A stretch of DNA of 64,000 bases from Candidatus Cryptobacteroides onthequi (lineage in GTDB: Bacteria; Bacteroidota; Bacteroidia; Bacteroidales; UBA932): contig JAGHSA010000004.1 in the NCBI GenBank assembly GCA_018066125.1, forward strand, positions 62,001 to 126,000, in the 5' to 3' direction. Below the pieces are notes generated by a model. The model ran no database searches. It saw nothing but the letters and a program-made list of their open reading frames with translations, and was not told the origin of the DNA. Position numbers and translations under genes: made by a program. The first letter of the stretch is position 1, and the number at the start of each line of letters is the position of its first letter. Below are positions 1 to 10,596 of the stretch, piece by piece.

Positions 1-1833
1 TCTCTGCTTCTCGAGTCCGTGATCTATGCAAAGTCAGGCACAGAGGTTACAATCAGATTTGTGGAGGGTAAAGGTCCTCTCCAGACAGACAAAGTGGTAC
101 TCCGTCCAGAAAGGGAAGACGAAGCTGAAGTGGTCTGCGACATCTATTCTCTCGGAGGAAGCGATTTCAAGTTCAAGCTCCCCGTGAAGTTCAGCTACGG
201 CAGTTACAAATTCTGTCTGAGAAGAGACGGACAGCTCAAGGGCTACGGCACCGTGGAGTTTGCAGGAAGTGCCCCTTCCGGACCTGAGAGCGGAGGATTC
301 ACACCTGGCGCAGGCATGACAGTGTACGGCCAGGTCAGCTGCGGCGGCAAGCCTGTTGCCGGAGCCGTGGTTTCCGACGGCTATGAGGTCGTGGCGTCAG
401 ACAAGGACGGATACTATCAGATGGCCTCAAAGAAACAGGCCGGTTATGTGTTCATTTCCATCCCAAGCGGTTACGAGGTGGAGAGCAACGGAGTCCTCCC
501 AGTGTTCCACAAGAAGCTCTACAAGGATGCCAAAGTGGTCGAAAGAGCCGACTTCACCCTGTTTGAATCCGGCGACCAGACCAATCACACCGTCCTCTAT
601 TTCGGAGACATGCACATGGCCAAGAGGACAAATGACCAGGCACAGTTCAAGACCTTCACATCGGAGATCAACCAGTACGTCAGCTCGCACCCTGCCGACA
701 AGATCTATGCGATCACCCTCGGAGACATGACCTGGGATCTCTACTGGTACTCGAACACATACTGCTTTGCACAGTATCTGAACGACATCAACGTGGTGAA
801 GAACCTCCAGATATTCCACACCATCGGAAACCATGACCACGACATGAACGTCGTCGGAGACTGGGAAGGCGCCAGAAAATTCAGGGATGAAATCTGTCCG
901 AACTATTACTCGTTCAACATAGGAAAGATCCACTATGTCGTGCTCGACGACATCGAGAGCGCCAATACCACGGCATCCCAGACAGACGGAGGTGTGAGAA
1001 ACCATATCGCAAAGCTGGTTTCCGAAGACCTCGAGTGGCTGAAAAAGGATCTCGCTTTCGTGCCGAAGACCACTCCTGTGGTGGTCACCCTGCATGCGCC
1101 TGTCCTTTCCAAGGATGGCGGCAACGCCCTCCAGAATGCGGACAATCTCAAGTCCGTGCTCTCAGGATACAATGCCACAATCGTTTCCGGCCACACACAC
1201 GTGGTCTACAATGCCGACAAGAACGGCATCAAGGAATACAACAGCGGCGCGGTCTGCGGTGCATGGTGGTGGGCTGGCAAGTACTATCCTACGTTCAACG
1301 TAAGCACAGATGGAGCCCCTAACGGCTACAGGATCACCACTGTCACCGGCACTGAGCAGAAATCCCTCTTCAAGGCAATCGGACGCACAGACGACTACCA
1401 GTTCCGCAGCTATGACAGGAACATGATCTCCCTTACCGCAGAGAATACAGGAGTCCCTTCGTCAAAGGCCGGGATCCTTGCCTCTGAAGACAAGGGCTCG
1501 TATGCCACATCAAGCAGCGCCAACGAAGTGATAATCAACGTATGGGATTACGACACCGGATGGAAGGTGGAAGTGACGGAGAATGGAAAGGCGCTCAGCG
1601 TCAGCCAGCTCAAGAATGCATATGACCCCGCTTTCCTCCTTGGATACACCATCCCTAGGCTCAAAGAGGCTGATGGTGTCACATGGCATCAGAGTGCTAC
1701 CAACCACCTGTTCAAGGTGACTGCATCCTCTGCGACCTCGGCTCTCGAGATCAAGGTGACCGACGATGAGGGCCGCGAATACAAAGAGACAATGAAAAGG
1801 CCGAAGGACTTCACTATCGACACTTACAGGTAA
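1..1833 (+). CDS. Calcineurin-like metallophosphoesterase, secreted type (5' end missing)
   Basis: This is a phosphoesterase of the calcineurin-like superfamily, in the three-part form common in Bacteroidota: an N-terminal Ig-like/carboxypeptidase-regulatory region (to about base 570), a catalytic core, and a beta-rich C-terminal domain. Metal-binding motifs are visible in order: GDMH near 604-615, GDMTWD at 721-738, GNHDHD at 826-843, a lone His in LHAP near 1090, and GHTH at 1189-1200. The frame is open from base 1. A GTG at 19 is possible but is preceded by in-frame codons and lacks a signal peptide, so the true start probably lies upstream of the window. It ends 42 bases before susC and may share its transcript. 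The substrate cannot be told; a phosphate ester of the locus glycan or lipid is a guess. Confidence 0.85.
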   Translation, partial: SLLLESVIYAKSGTEVTIRFVEGKGPLQTDKVVLRPEREDEAEVVCDIYSLGGSDFKFKLPVKFSYGSYKFCLRRDGQLKGYGTVEFAGSAPSGPESGGFTPGAGMTVYGQVSCGGKPVAGAVVSDGYEVVASDKDGYYQMASKKQAGYVFISIPSGYEVESNGVLPVFHKKLYKDAKVVERADFTLFESGDQTNHTVLYFGDMHMAKRTNDQAQFKTFTSEINQYVSSHPADKIYAITLGDMTWDLYWYSNTYCFAQYLNDINVVKNLQIFHTIGNHDHDMNVVGDWEGARKFRDEICPNYYSFNIGKIHYVVLDDIESANTTASQTDGGVRNHIAKLVSEDLEWLKKDLAFVPKTTPVVVTLHAPVLSKDGGNALQNADNLKSVLSGYNATIVSGHTHVVYNADKNGIKEYNSGAVCGAWWWAGKYYPTFNVSTDGAPNGYRITTVTGTEQKSLFKAIGRTDDYQFRSYDRNMISLTAENTGVPSSKAGILASEDKGSYATSSSANEVIINVWDYDTGWKVEVTENGKALSVSQLKNAYDPAFLLGYTIPRLKEADGVTWHQSATNHLFKVTASSATSALEIKVTDDEGREYKETMKRPKDFTIDTYR

Positions 1834-1875
1834 GACAAGATTCAATCCAAAATAACAATTAAAAACACTAGTACT

Positions 1876-4800
1876 ATGCTTAAAAGAATTGCACAAGTTC
1901 TGACAGCGGTATTGATGCTTGCGGGAGTATCCACAAGCGTCTTTGCCCAGAGCAGGACCATCAAGGGACAGGTGCTCGACGAGGGCGGACTTCCTTTGAT
2001 GGGTGTTGCAGTAATGCAGCAGGGCAGCACAAATGGTGTGGTTACCGACATTGACGGTAACTTCTCCATAACTGTTGCCTCCGATGTTGTGGTGCTCGAT
2101 GTGACCTCTCTCGGCTATGTCAGCCAGACGGTCAAGCTGAGCCCGGGCCAGGCAGTCGTGACTGTCACACTGGCCGAAGACAGCACAATGCTGGATGAGA
2201 CCGTCGTAGTGGGTTACGGTACCCAGAAGAAGGTCAACCTCACCGGCGCCGTGACCGCTGTCGATTCAAAATCACTCGAAGACCGTACAGCGCACAACCT
2301 TTCGACCATGCTGCAGGGTTCAGTCGCAGGTCTCAACATCTCAACATCTTCAGGTAACCCTGGTTCTACCGGCACCCTGAACATCCGTGGTATCACCTCG
2401 ATCAACGATGCGGCTCCGCTCGTCCTCATCGATGGTGCACCTGGTGAGATCGACCGCGTAAACCCTAACGATGTAGAGAGCATCTCTGTCATCAAGGACG
2501 CATCTGCCGCTGCCGTATACGGTGCACGCGGTACATACGGTGTCATCCTCGTGACCACAAAGAAGGGTACAGACAAGGGAGGAAAGGCCACTGTAAAGTA
2601 CAGCGGACGCTACGGCTGGGAAGCTCCTACAACCTCTACCGATTATGAGTCACGCGGTTACTGGAGTGCCTACACTGTGGACAAGTTCTGGATTGCGGAC
2701 AGTGGAAACCGCTACACCACATACACTGACTATGACTACGGCCAGCTCCTTGCACGTGTCAACGACAAGGTCGAGGATCCTTCACGTCCTTGGATCGTGG
2801 AAGACTACCGCAACGGACGCAAGCAGTGGGTTTACTACTGCAACACCGACTGGTACCACGAGCTTTACAGCGACCAGCACCCTACCATGCAGCAGAGCGT
2901 ATCTGTCAGCGGCGGCAACAAGGATGTAAACTACTACATCTCCGGAAACTATGACCGCCAGCAGGGCGTCGTCAAGGTCAATCCAGACGTATACCAGAAG
3001 TACAATCTCAGAGCGAAGTTCGATTTCAAGATCAACAAGTATGCGAGGATGAGCAACAACACCTCATTCTATTCATCACTCTACGACTGGATCGGTTCCG
3101 GTGATGTCGAAGACTCATTCGCATATGCTTCACGTCACGCTCTGGCTTCATTCCCTCTCAAGAACCCTGACGGCAGCTGGACCTACGCATCACCTATGAT
3201 CCGCGGCAATTACAACATCGGTAACGGCCGTCACATCGTATTCGGCGAGGGTACTGACAGAAACCTCCAGCGCAGGACTGACTTCACCAACACCACCCAG
3301 CTGGTGATCAAGCCTGTCGAGCAGTTCAGCCTCACAGGAAACTTCACCTACCGTCAGCAGCAGAACATGGAGAACAACCGTAACTTCCACATCCCTTACC
3401 GCTCTTATCCGGATCAGGAAATGCAGTACTACGGAATCGGATCCAAGGATGACGAGCTCAACGAGAGCGTCAGGACATACTACCGCATGTCCGGCAACGT
3501 ATTCGCAACATATGAGGATACTTTCGCAGGCAGCCATCATCTCACCGCGACAGCCGGTATGAACCTTGAGACCGTGTCACGCAAGGATCTCAGCGCAAGC
3601 GGCCAGAACCTCATCAGCGACGCTCTGGACGACCTCACACTCGTAGGTCCTGACGCTACAGGAACAGTCATCACGACTGTCGGCGGAGGCAAGACAAGCA
3701 GCGCCCTCCTCGGTTTCTTCGGCCGTATCAACTACGACTACAACGGACGCTACCTCTTCGAGGTTTCAGGCCGCTATGACGGATCCTCACGCTTTGCAAA
3801 GGGACACCGCTGGGGATTCTTCCCTTCAGCATCAGCCGGATGGCGTATCAGCGAAGAGCCTTTCTTCAGCTCCGCAAAGAGGACTGTCAACAACCTCAAG
3901 CTCCGCGCTTCTTTCGGTAGCCTCGGAAACCAGCAGGTAAGCGACTTCGCATACATGCAGCTCATCAACATCTACCAGTTCAACACCAGCGGACACTACA
4001 GCTACAGCTTCAACGAAGGCTCTACCAACGGAAAGTACGCCAGCCTCAGCGCTCCTGTAAGCGGATCGCTCACATGGGAGACCGCACAGCAGTATGACCT
4101 CGGTCTCGATGCCGCCTTCCTCGGCAACCGTCTCGAGTTCACCGGCGACCTCTATGTCCGCAACACTCTGAACATGCTCACCGCAGGCCAGAAGCTTCCT
4201 GGCGTCTATGGTGCAGATGCTCCGAAGATCAATGCTGCGAACCTCTCCACACGTGGATATGAGCTTGCCCTGTCATGGAGAGACTCTTTCAAACTGGCCG
4301 GCAAGCCTTTCGGATACAGCATCAAGGCCACATTGAGCGACTACCGCACCTATGTGACAAAGTATGACAACAACCCTAACAGGCTCCTCAGCGACTACAT
4401 CGCAGGAGAGCGCGTAGGCGAGATATGGGGTTACAGGACCGACGGCATCTTCGCGACCGACAAAGAGGCTGCCGACTGGGACCGCGGCTACTACGTAGAC
4501 GACAACGGCAATGAGGTTGCAATCCCTGGTGCAGGTAATGTCACTTACTGGAAGGGCAACCGTATCAAGGGCGGCATGATGGCAGGAGACCTCAAATTCC
4601 TCGACCAGCCTACCACACCTTACTACAAGACCGACGAGAATGGCGAGTACATCCTCGACGAAAATGGCCAGAAGATTCTCGACCACTATGGATATGACGC
4701 CAAGATATCTGCGGGTGCCAACTCCCTTGACGACCATGGCGACCTCGTGAAGCTCGGCAACAGTCTCGCATCGCTTCAGTACGGATTCACCGTGGCAGCC

Positions 4801-5304
4801 GACTGGCTCGGATTCGATGTCAGTGCATTCTTCCAGGGAACCGGCAACCACTACTGGTACCCTACCGGCATCAACATGGCATTCTGGGGTCCTTACGGAT
4901 ACTCATACATGTCATTCATCCCGCGTGATTTCTATCTTGACAAGTGCTGGACAGCGGATCATACCGATGCATACTTCCCACGTCCACGCGCATACTCTTC
5001 TACCGGAGGTTACCTCAGCCTTGCAAACGACAGATACCTGCAGAACCTGCGCTATCTCCGTCTCAAGAATCTCTCTGTAGGCTACACCGTCCCTCAGACT
5101 CTCACCCGCAAGGCTGCGATCGACAAGATCCGCATCTACTTCAGCGGCGAGAACCTATGCTATTGGTCTCCTCTCACCAAGGCTACAAGATATCTCGACC
5201 CGGAAGCTGCATTCCAGCGCAACAGCGACAACAGCAGTGCACGCAACGAGATGTACTATCCTTGGCAGAAGACCTTCATGTTCGGTATTGACATTCAGTT
5301 CTAA
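1876..5304 (+). CDS. SusC/RagA-family TonB-dependent outer-membrane transporter
   Basis: The 1142-residue protein is a glycan- or peptide-importing outer-membrane barrel energised by TonB. It begins with a signal peptide (hydrophobic core then VFAQ, cleavage near residue 24), followed by a carboxypeptidase-regulatory-like domain (about 28-100), a TonB-box-like stretch DETVVVGYG near residue 107, a plug domain (about 115-235) and the barrel, ending in an aromatic residue (IQF), as outer-membrane barrels usually do. The length fits SusC-type transporters. It is followed 18 bases later by susD, forming the standard SusCD pedal-bin complex. No sensor (SusR, HTCS, anti-sigma) is inside the window, so the inducing substrate is unknown. 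Confidence 0.96.
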   Translation: MLKRIAQVLTAVLMLAGVSTSVFAQSRTIKGQVLDEGGLPLMGVAVMQQGSTNGVVTDIDGNFSITVASDVVVLDVTSLGYVSQTVKLSPGQAVVTVTLAEDSTMLDETVVVGYGTQKKVNLTGAVTAVDSKSLEDRTAHNLSTMLQGSVAGLNISTSSGNPGSTGTLNIRGITSINDAAPLVLIDGAPGEIDRVNPNDVESISVIKDASAAAVYGARGTYGVILVTTKKGTDKGGKATVKYSGRYGWEAPTTSTDYESRGYWSAYTVDKFWIADSGNRYTTYTDYDYGQLLARVNDKVEDPSRPWIVEDYRNGRKQWVYYCNTDWYHELYSDQHPTMQQSVSVSGGNKDVNYYISGNYDRQQGVVKVNPDVYQKYNLRAKFDFKINKYARMSNNTSFYSSLYDWIGSGDVEDSFAYASRHALASFPLKNPDGSWTYASPMIRGNYNIGNGRHIVFGEGTDRNLQRRTDFTNTTQLVIKPVEQFSLTGNFTYRQQQNMENNRNFHIPYRSYPDQEMQYYGIGSKDDELNESVRTYYRMSGNVFATYEDTFAGSHHLTATAGMNLETVSRKDLSASGQNLISDALDDLTLVGPDATGTVITTVGGGKTSSALLGFFGRINYDYNGRYLFEVSGRYDGSSRFAKGHRWGFFPSASAGWRISEEPFFSSAKRTVNNLKLRASFGSLGNQQVSDFAYMQLINIYQFNTSGHYSYSFNEGSTNGKYASLSAPVSGSLTWETAQQYDLGLDAAFLGNRLEFTGDLYVRNTLNMLTAGQKLPGVYGADAPKINAANLSTRGYELALSWRDSFKLAGKPFGYSIKATLSDYRTYVTKYDNNPNRLLSDYIAGERVGEIWGYRTDGIFATDKEAADWDRGYYVDDNGNEVAIPGAGNVTYWKGNRIKGGMMAGDLKFLDQPTTPYYKTDENGEYILDENGQKILDHYGYDAKISAGANSLDDHGDLVKLGNSLASLQYGFTVAADWLGFDVSAFFQGTGNHYWYPTGINMAFWGPYGYSYMSFIPRDFYLDKCWTADHTDAYFPRPRAYSSTGGYLSLANDRYLQNLRYLRLKNLSVGYTVPQTLTRKAAIDKIRIYFSGENLCYWSPLTKATRYLDPEAAFQRNSDNSSARNEMYYPWQKTFMFGIDIQF

Positions 5305-5322
5305 TCACGGGAGGAAATTATC

Positions 5323-7122
5323 ATGAAAAAATACATCGCAATTATCGCATCTATGATGCTTGCTGCAGTTTCCTGCAACATACTTGACACCACTCCCGGT
5401 TCACAGATCGGTACCCCGTCTTTCTTCAAGACTGAGAACGACCTCAAGCTCTTCTCCAACGCTTTCTACGATCAGTTCGACGACAAGAACGAGTTCTACC
5501 AGGAGCAGAGCGACCATTATGTGAACTTCGAGATGTCAGCATTCCTCAAGGGTGGTGACTTCCGTTCCGTCCCTGCTTCAGGAGGCGGCTGGAGCTGGAC
5601 AATGCTCCGACGCATCAACAACCTTCTCTACTATATCGATCAGTGTCCTGATGAGAAGCTCGTCAAGGAGTACACCGCTCTGGCACGCTTCTTCCGCGCA
5701 TACTTCTATTTCGAGAAGGTAAAGCGTTTCAGTGACGTCCCATGGGTGGAAGCAGCTCTCGACAGTGACTCAGAAGAGCTTCAGAATCCGCGCTCTGACC
5801 GCGAATTCGTCGTAAGCAAACTCATTGACGACCTTGACGCCGCCATCGAGGGTCTTTCTGAGACAAAGAATGTATATCGCGTCACCAAGTGGACAGCAAT
5901 CGCATTGAAGGCTCAGGTTTGTCTCTTCGAGGGTACATACCGCAAATACCACTCTGCAAATCCTGCAACCGGCAAGGCCTGGACACCTATGTTCCAGACT
6001 TCCGAAGCTCTGCTCAAGATGGCAGAAGAGAATGCAGAGAGAATCATGACCGAAGGCGGATACTCACTTGCCAAGGATTACCTCATGCTCTTCGCAAACG
6101 AGAATGCGGATGTAAACGAGATGATTCTCGCACTCCGCTTCGAGCAGAGCCTTTCACGCAAGAACAACACTTCTGCTTTCGCCCTCATGCCTACCCAGGG
6201 CATGCCGGGTCTTACCAAGAAGTTTGTGGACAGCTTCCTCATGGCTGACGGTTCACGCTTCACTGACAAGGAAGGCTGGGAGACCATGGAGTTCCTTGAG
6301 GAGATGACCGGACGCGACCCGCGCCTTGCATGCTGCACACGTGTTCCAGGCTATCACCGCATCGGCCAGACACAGGTTCTTGCTCCTGATTACGGAAGTT
6401 CATGCACCGGATACCAGATCGTGAAGTTCGTCATGGACCCTTCACTTCCAAACGTCGACCGTGTCACATATTCCTACAATGACCTTCCTCTCATCCGCCT
6501 CGCAGAGATCTATCTCATCTACGCCGAGGCAAAGGCTGAGCTCGGAACACTTTCACAGGCTGACCTCGACAAGTCCGTCAACATCATCCGCGACCGCGTG
6601 AAGATGCCTCACATGGATCTCGCAGCTGCAAATGCCAACCCTGATCCATACCTGCTCAGCGCAGAATACGGTTATTCAAACCCGGTTCTCACATCAAGCC
6701 CTAACGTGGGTGTGATCCTTGAGATCCGCCGCGAGCGTGCCGTCGAGCTTGCTCAGGAAGGCAAACGCATCGACGACCTCATGCGCTGGAAAGAAGGCCT
6801 CTGCCTCAATCAGCCGTTCTACGGACCATACTTCCACGGTGAAGGCAGCTATGACCTCACAGGTGACAAGAAGACCAACCTCATTCTCTATATCAGCGAC
6901 AAGCCTGCAGTATCAGAGGGCGTAGATGCCCGAAAGATCGGCGAGAAGGCCACAGGTACCGTTCTCAGCGAAGGCACCTACGGTTATGTTGATACACAGA
7001 AGGGCATCCGTCATCAGTTCAACGAAGATCGTGACTACATCTATCCAATCCCTTCTGACGAGCGCCAGCTCAACAAGAACCTGGCCCAGAATCCAGGCTG
7101 GAACGATGGTCTTTCATTCTAA
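5323..7122 (+). CDS. SusD/RagB-family surface nutrient-binding lipoprotein
   Basis: The 599-residue protein is the surface lid of the SusC transporter that precedes it. A lipoprotein signal is clear: a hydrophobic stretch ending in AVSC, with the acylated cysteine at residue 18. The TPR-like helical core shows the usual SusD patterns, including YYFEK-like repeats near residue 125, the segment LPLIRLAEIYLIYAEAKAEL around residue 390, and the C-terminal region with ERAVELAQEGKRIDDLMRW followed by IYPIPSDE near the end. The stop codon overlaps the first ATG of the next gene (TAATG), which suggests translational coupling. Ligand specificity cannot be read from the sequence. Confidence 0.96.
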   Translation: MKKYIAIIASMMLAAVSCNILDTTPGSQIGTPSFFKTENDLKLFSNAFYDQFDDKNEFYQEQSDHYVNFEMSAFLKGGDFRSVPASGGGWSWTMLRRINNLLYYIDQCPDEKLVKEYTALARFFRAYFYFEKVKRFSDVPWVEAALDSDSEELQNPRSDREFVVSKLIDDLDAAIEGLSETKNVYRVTKWTAIALKAQVCLFEGTYRKYHSANPATGKAWTPMFQTSEALLKMAEENAERIMTEGGYSLAKDYLMLFANENADVNEMILALRFEQSLSRKNNTSAFALMPTQGMPGLTKKFVDSFLMADGSRFTDKEGWETMEFLEEMTGRDPRLACCTRVPGYHRIGQTQVLAPDYGSSCTGYQIVKFVMDPSLPNVDRVTYSYNDLPLIRLAEIYLIYAEAKAELGTLSQADLDKSVNIIRDRVKMPHMDLAAANANPDPYLLSAEYGYSNPVLTSSPNVGVILEIRRERAVELAQEGKRIDDLMRWKEGLCLNQPFYGPYFHGEGSYDLTGDKKTNLILYISDKPAVSEGVDARKIGEKATGTVLSEGTYGYVDTQKGIRHQFNEDRDYIYPIPSDERQLNKNLAQNPGWNDGLSF

Positions 7123-10100
7123 TGAACAAGATTATGAGAACAATGAAATACATTAAATTTACGGCTCTGGGCGTATGCATGGCACTCGGTCTTCTCTCCT
7201 GCAGGAAGGAAGAGCTCAAGGACTCCAATGCTGTCGCCACAGAATATTCTTCAATGGAATTCGCAGCCGTCGATGCCGAGCCACAGACTCTTCCGGTATA
7301 TTCGGACGGAAACTGGACGATCGAGAATGACTCCGACTGGATCGACATCACTCCTATGAGCGGCTACGGCAATTCAGAGGTCACCGTCACTGTCGCCGAC
7401 AACCTCGACGGCACCGAAGTCGACCTTCCACGCAAGGCCAAGATTTCTTTCAAGAGCGGTTCTTCCGCTCCGGACCAGAATTGCAGCGTCACCATCAACC
7501 AGAAGGGTGACAAGTACAAGGGACTGAGCCCCGTAAAGGTAAATGCAGCCAAGGGCCTTGACAAAGAGGCCGTAGCCAAATTCACACGGGTTCAGGTCAT
7601 GGCCACTGCCCTCACCGGCATGGTAATCGGCGACGAGACCGGTGTCATCTATGTAGAAGGCACAATCGATGATGTCCAGACAGGCGACATGCTCGCCCTG
7701 ACCGGAGACATCAAGGCCGGCGACAAGAGCGAGCCCAACGTTGTCGTACTCGATCCTGAAAGCGTGAGCATCCTTTCTGCCGGCTCAGCCGATTACAGCA
7801 GCGCGAAGGACATCACATCTTCAATCGACAGCTATGAAGGCTCCTACCTCGAGCTCGTTTCCGTCAAGGGATCCATCATCGGTCTCGCGAATGAGGACGT
7901 GCTCGCCGGTGCTGCAATCCGTGTCCCTGGTGCCACCAGGCGCATGATGGTAGGCGAAGCCGCTCCAAGCGCGAAGATGGCTGCTGTCAACTACCACTTC
8001 GTCACCGTTGCCGGATACTTCACCGGCAAAATGGGTGCAAACCCTTCATTCATCCCTGCCAAAGTCATCAAGGACGATGGCGTGGACGAGTCTGTCATTC
8101 CGGTGCCGAAGGAGCCTAACACGGTGCTCTTTGCCGACAACTTCGACTGGATGGATTCATTCGTACAGGCTGCCAAGGCAGCAGGTACCGACATCGGCGA
8201 CTCTGTAGGCGAAAACAACGCCAGCGGCGCTGCCCCTAACGCATACACCACCGCAAACCTTGCATCTCTCATGGCAGAAATGCAGAAGATCGGATATGTG
8301 GACATCAATGCGGCTGTCACATCCATCTACCCTCAGGACGGATACTGGAAATTCGGAAAGACCAGTGCACATTCAGGTCTCCAGCTTCCTCCGATCGACT
8401 ACTACGGAGATCTCGAGCTCAGCTTTGACTGGTCACCTCAGATGACCGGATCCGGCAACATCGACAAGATCATCCTCGTCGTGATGGTTGTCACAGGCAA
8501 CAGTGTCGTGACCGCAGGCGAGTACTCATACGAGGCTTGGGAGAAGGGACAGCTTGCATGGCATCCTGCCAAGGCAAAGATCCAGATCACTCCGGAGTCT
8601 CTCATCCAGATCCGCCCGATCAGCCTCGTTGACTACGGCAGCATCACCCAGCAGCGTTTCTACCTCGACAATATCGTTGTCAAGGTTCCTGGACCTGATG
8701 TGGATCCTGTATACGCAAACATCCAGGTCGAGGAAGACGTCCTCACATTCGAAGGTGAAGGCGGCGAGAAGGTCATCAAGATCACTTCAGATCAGGACTT
8801 CTATGCAAACACCGCTGACAAGTGGATCGTACTCGAAAATGCAAAGGGTGAGATGAACACCGAGACCGAAGTCACAGTCAAGGTCGAGGCTTCAGACCTC
8901 TCAAAGCTCCGCGAGGGCAAGATCACCATCATCTCTGCCGACAGCGAGAAGACCATCCGCGTCATCCAGAGCGCAGCAGGTCAGGATCTCAAGCCATTCG
9001 TTTCACTTGGAAAGAACAAGGCCGAAGTCACATATCGTGAGCAGGAGATCGAAGTAGAGGTGCAGGCAACTGAGGCTTACACCATCACATCCGATGCTTC
9101 TTGGGTAACGGTCAAGCCTCAGGTCGAGACCAAGGGCATGGTTGAGCAGAAGATCGAGACCCTGCTTGTGGAAGCTAATACAGATAAGACTTCTGAGCGC
9201 ACCGCACATGTCACATTCGCTATCACCGGCAAGGGTGTCGAGAGCGTACTGACCATCGTGCAGGCAGCAGCACCGGAGGAGAATCCTAACCTGCTCCTCT
9301 TCGAGGACTTCGACTGGATGAAGCAGTACTTCCCTGCCTATGAGGCTGCTGCCAACAAGAAGGTAGGAGACACCATGGGCGAGCAGAATGCCAGCGCAAA
9401 CTCTCCTCAGATCTATGCTGCAGAGTTCCCTGATGCTTTCCGTCAGGAGTTCAAGTCACGCGGATGGATCGACCTCAACCCATCAGGCAAGATGGTCTAC
9501 ATCAACGATGCATACCTAAAGCTCAGCAAGACCAAAGGCAACAACACCGCAGTCGCTCTGTCTATGGAGCAGTATCTCAATGGCAAGTCAGACCTCGTGA
9601 TCGACTTCGACTACGCCATGCAGATTCAGGGCGACGGTACTGTCGACGAAGGCCCTGTAGTGCTCGCGATTGACGGAGACGGAGTCTTTGAGAACGGCAC
9701 CAAGGTCAGCGAGCAGTTCAACAGCACTCAGGCAGCCAAGGAACTCAAATGGCAGAACGTAAAGGGTGTGAAGATCATCGGCGCAAGCAAGTCCACCAAG
9801 ATCGTCTGGGTCAACGGCCGCGTCCTCAAGGCAGACGGCACCTTCAACTGGAGCGTCAGCGGAGCTGGAAGATTCTTCCTCGACAACATCAAGATCGACC
9901 ACCACGACTACCTCTGGGAGGACGATTTCAGCTGGCTCAGCGAGATGATCGCCGCATACAACGAGGCCAACCCTACCAATCACATCGGCAACCCGACAGA
10001 CTACAAGCCGGAGGAGTTCAAGCTTGCGTCGGGAGCGAATGCACCTAATGCATACACAGTCGAACCGTTCAAGTCGTACTTCCCTGCCGCACTCGCAAAG

Positions 10101-10565
10101 GCAGGCTATACCGATATGGCTAAAGAGGCAATCAATCAGAATGCCCTTTATCCTCAGGACTGCCACATCAAGCTTGGACTGACCAGCAAGCACACCTCTC
10201 TGCAGTTTGCACCTTTCACCAGTGTTGAAGGCAGCACAAATGCCGTCCTTTCATTCGACTGGTTCCGCCATGTGCAGGGCTCAGCGATAATCGACCCTGT
10301 CGAGCTCGTGGCAGTTATCGAGGGAGACGGTACGTTTGAAAACGGAAAGAAGGTCAGCGACCCTCTCACAACCCCTCAGGAGTACGTAGAAGGTGTATCA
10401 GCTCAGATGTTCTGGACCAACTCGACCGTAAAGATCGAGGGTGCAAGTGCCAACACCAGGCTCAACATCGTCTACAAGGACTGTCTCAATGCTGACGGCA
10501 CATACAATTGGAAAGTCAGCGGAGCGCACCGTTATCACATTGACAACATAGTCGTTACACGATAA
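7122..10565 (+). CDS. Surface lipoprotein with three BACON domains and three repeats of a second module
   Basis: This 1147-residue lipoprotein (acylated Cys at residue 27, LLSC) closes the SusCD operon and probably binds the locus substrate at the cell surface. Visible order: BACON-like Ig domain (about 35-130); an OB-fold-like region (about 135-325); module A beginning NTVLFADNFDW (about 332-530); two more BACON domains (about 537-620 and 625-715, each ending in an I-x-Q pattern such as IRVIQSA or LTIVQAA); module B (about 722-925, LLLFEDFDW); and module C (about 928-1147, YLWEDDFSW). Modules share an acidic-aromatic start, a NA(S)APNAY-like segment, a GD/EGDG turn and a terminal F/YHIDNI or FFLDNI strand. 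The first ATG overlaps the susD stop; an ATG at 7143 is a fair alternative and would keep the lipobox. No catalytic motif was recognised. Confidence 0.85.
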   Translation: MNKIMRTMKYIKFTALGVCMALGLLSCRKEELKDSNAVATEYSSMEFAAVDAEPQTLPVYSDGNWTIENDSDWIDITPMSGYGNSEVTVTVADNLDGTEVDLPRKAKISFKSGSSAPDQNCSVTINQKGDKYKGLSPVKVNAAKGLDKEAVAKFTRVQVMATALTGMVIGDETGVIYVEGTIDDVQTGDMLALTGDIKAGDKSEPNVVVLDPESVSILSAGSADYSSAKDITSSIDSYEGSYLELVSVKGSIIGLANEDVLAGAAIRVPGATRRMMVGEAAPSAKMAAVNYHFVTVAGYFTGKMGANPSFIPAKVIKDDGVDESVIPVPKEPNTVLFADNFDWMDSFVQAAKAAGTDIGDSVGENNASGAAPNAYTTANLASLMAEMQKIGYVDINAAVTSIYPQDGYWKFGKTSAHSGLQLPPIDYYGDLELSFDWSPQMTGSGNIDKIILVVMVVTGNSVVTAGEYSYEAWEKGQLAWHPAKAKIQITPESLIQIRPISLVDYGSITQQRFYLDNIVVKVPGPDVDPVYANIQVEEDVLTFEGEGGEKVIKITSDQDFYANTADKWIVLENAKGEMNTETEVTVKVEASDLSKLREGKITIISADSEKTIRVIQSAAGQDLKPFVSLGKNKAEVTYREQEIEVEVQATEAYTITSDASWVTVKPQVETKGMVEQKIETLLVEANTDKTSERTAHVTFAITGKGVESVLTIVQAAAPEENPNLLLFEDFDWMKQYFPAYEAAANKKVGDTMGEQNASANSPQIYAAEFPDAFRQEFKSRGWIDLNPSGKMVYINDAYLKLSKTKGNNTAVALSMEQYLNGKSDLVIDFDYAMQIQGDGTVDEGPVVLAIDGDGVFENGTKVSEQFNSTQAAKELKWQNVKGVKIIGASKSTKIVWVNGRVLKADGTFNWSVSGAGRFFLDNIKIDHHDYLWEDDFSWLSEMIAAYNEANPTNHIGNPTDYKPEEFKLASGANAPNAYTVEPFKSYFPAALAKAGYTDMAKEAINQNALYPQDCHIKLGLTSKHTSLQFAPFTSVEGSTNAVLSFDWFRHVQGSAIIDPVELVAVIEGDGTFENGKKVSDPLTTPQEYVEGVSAQMFWTNSTVKIEGASANTRLNIVYKDCLNADGTYNWKVSGAHRYHIDNIVVTR

Positions 10566-10596
10566 CTGAATGGGGGTACATTCCCCTGACGCAATG

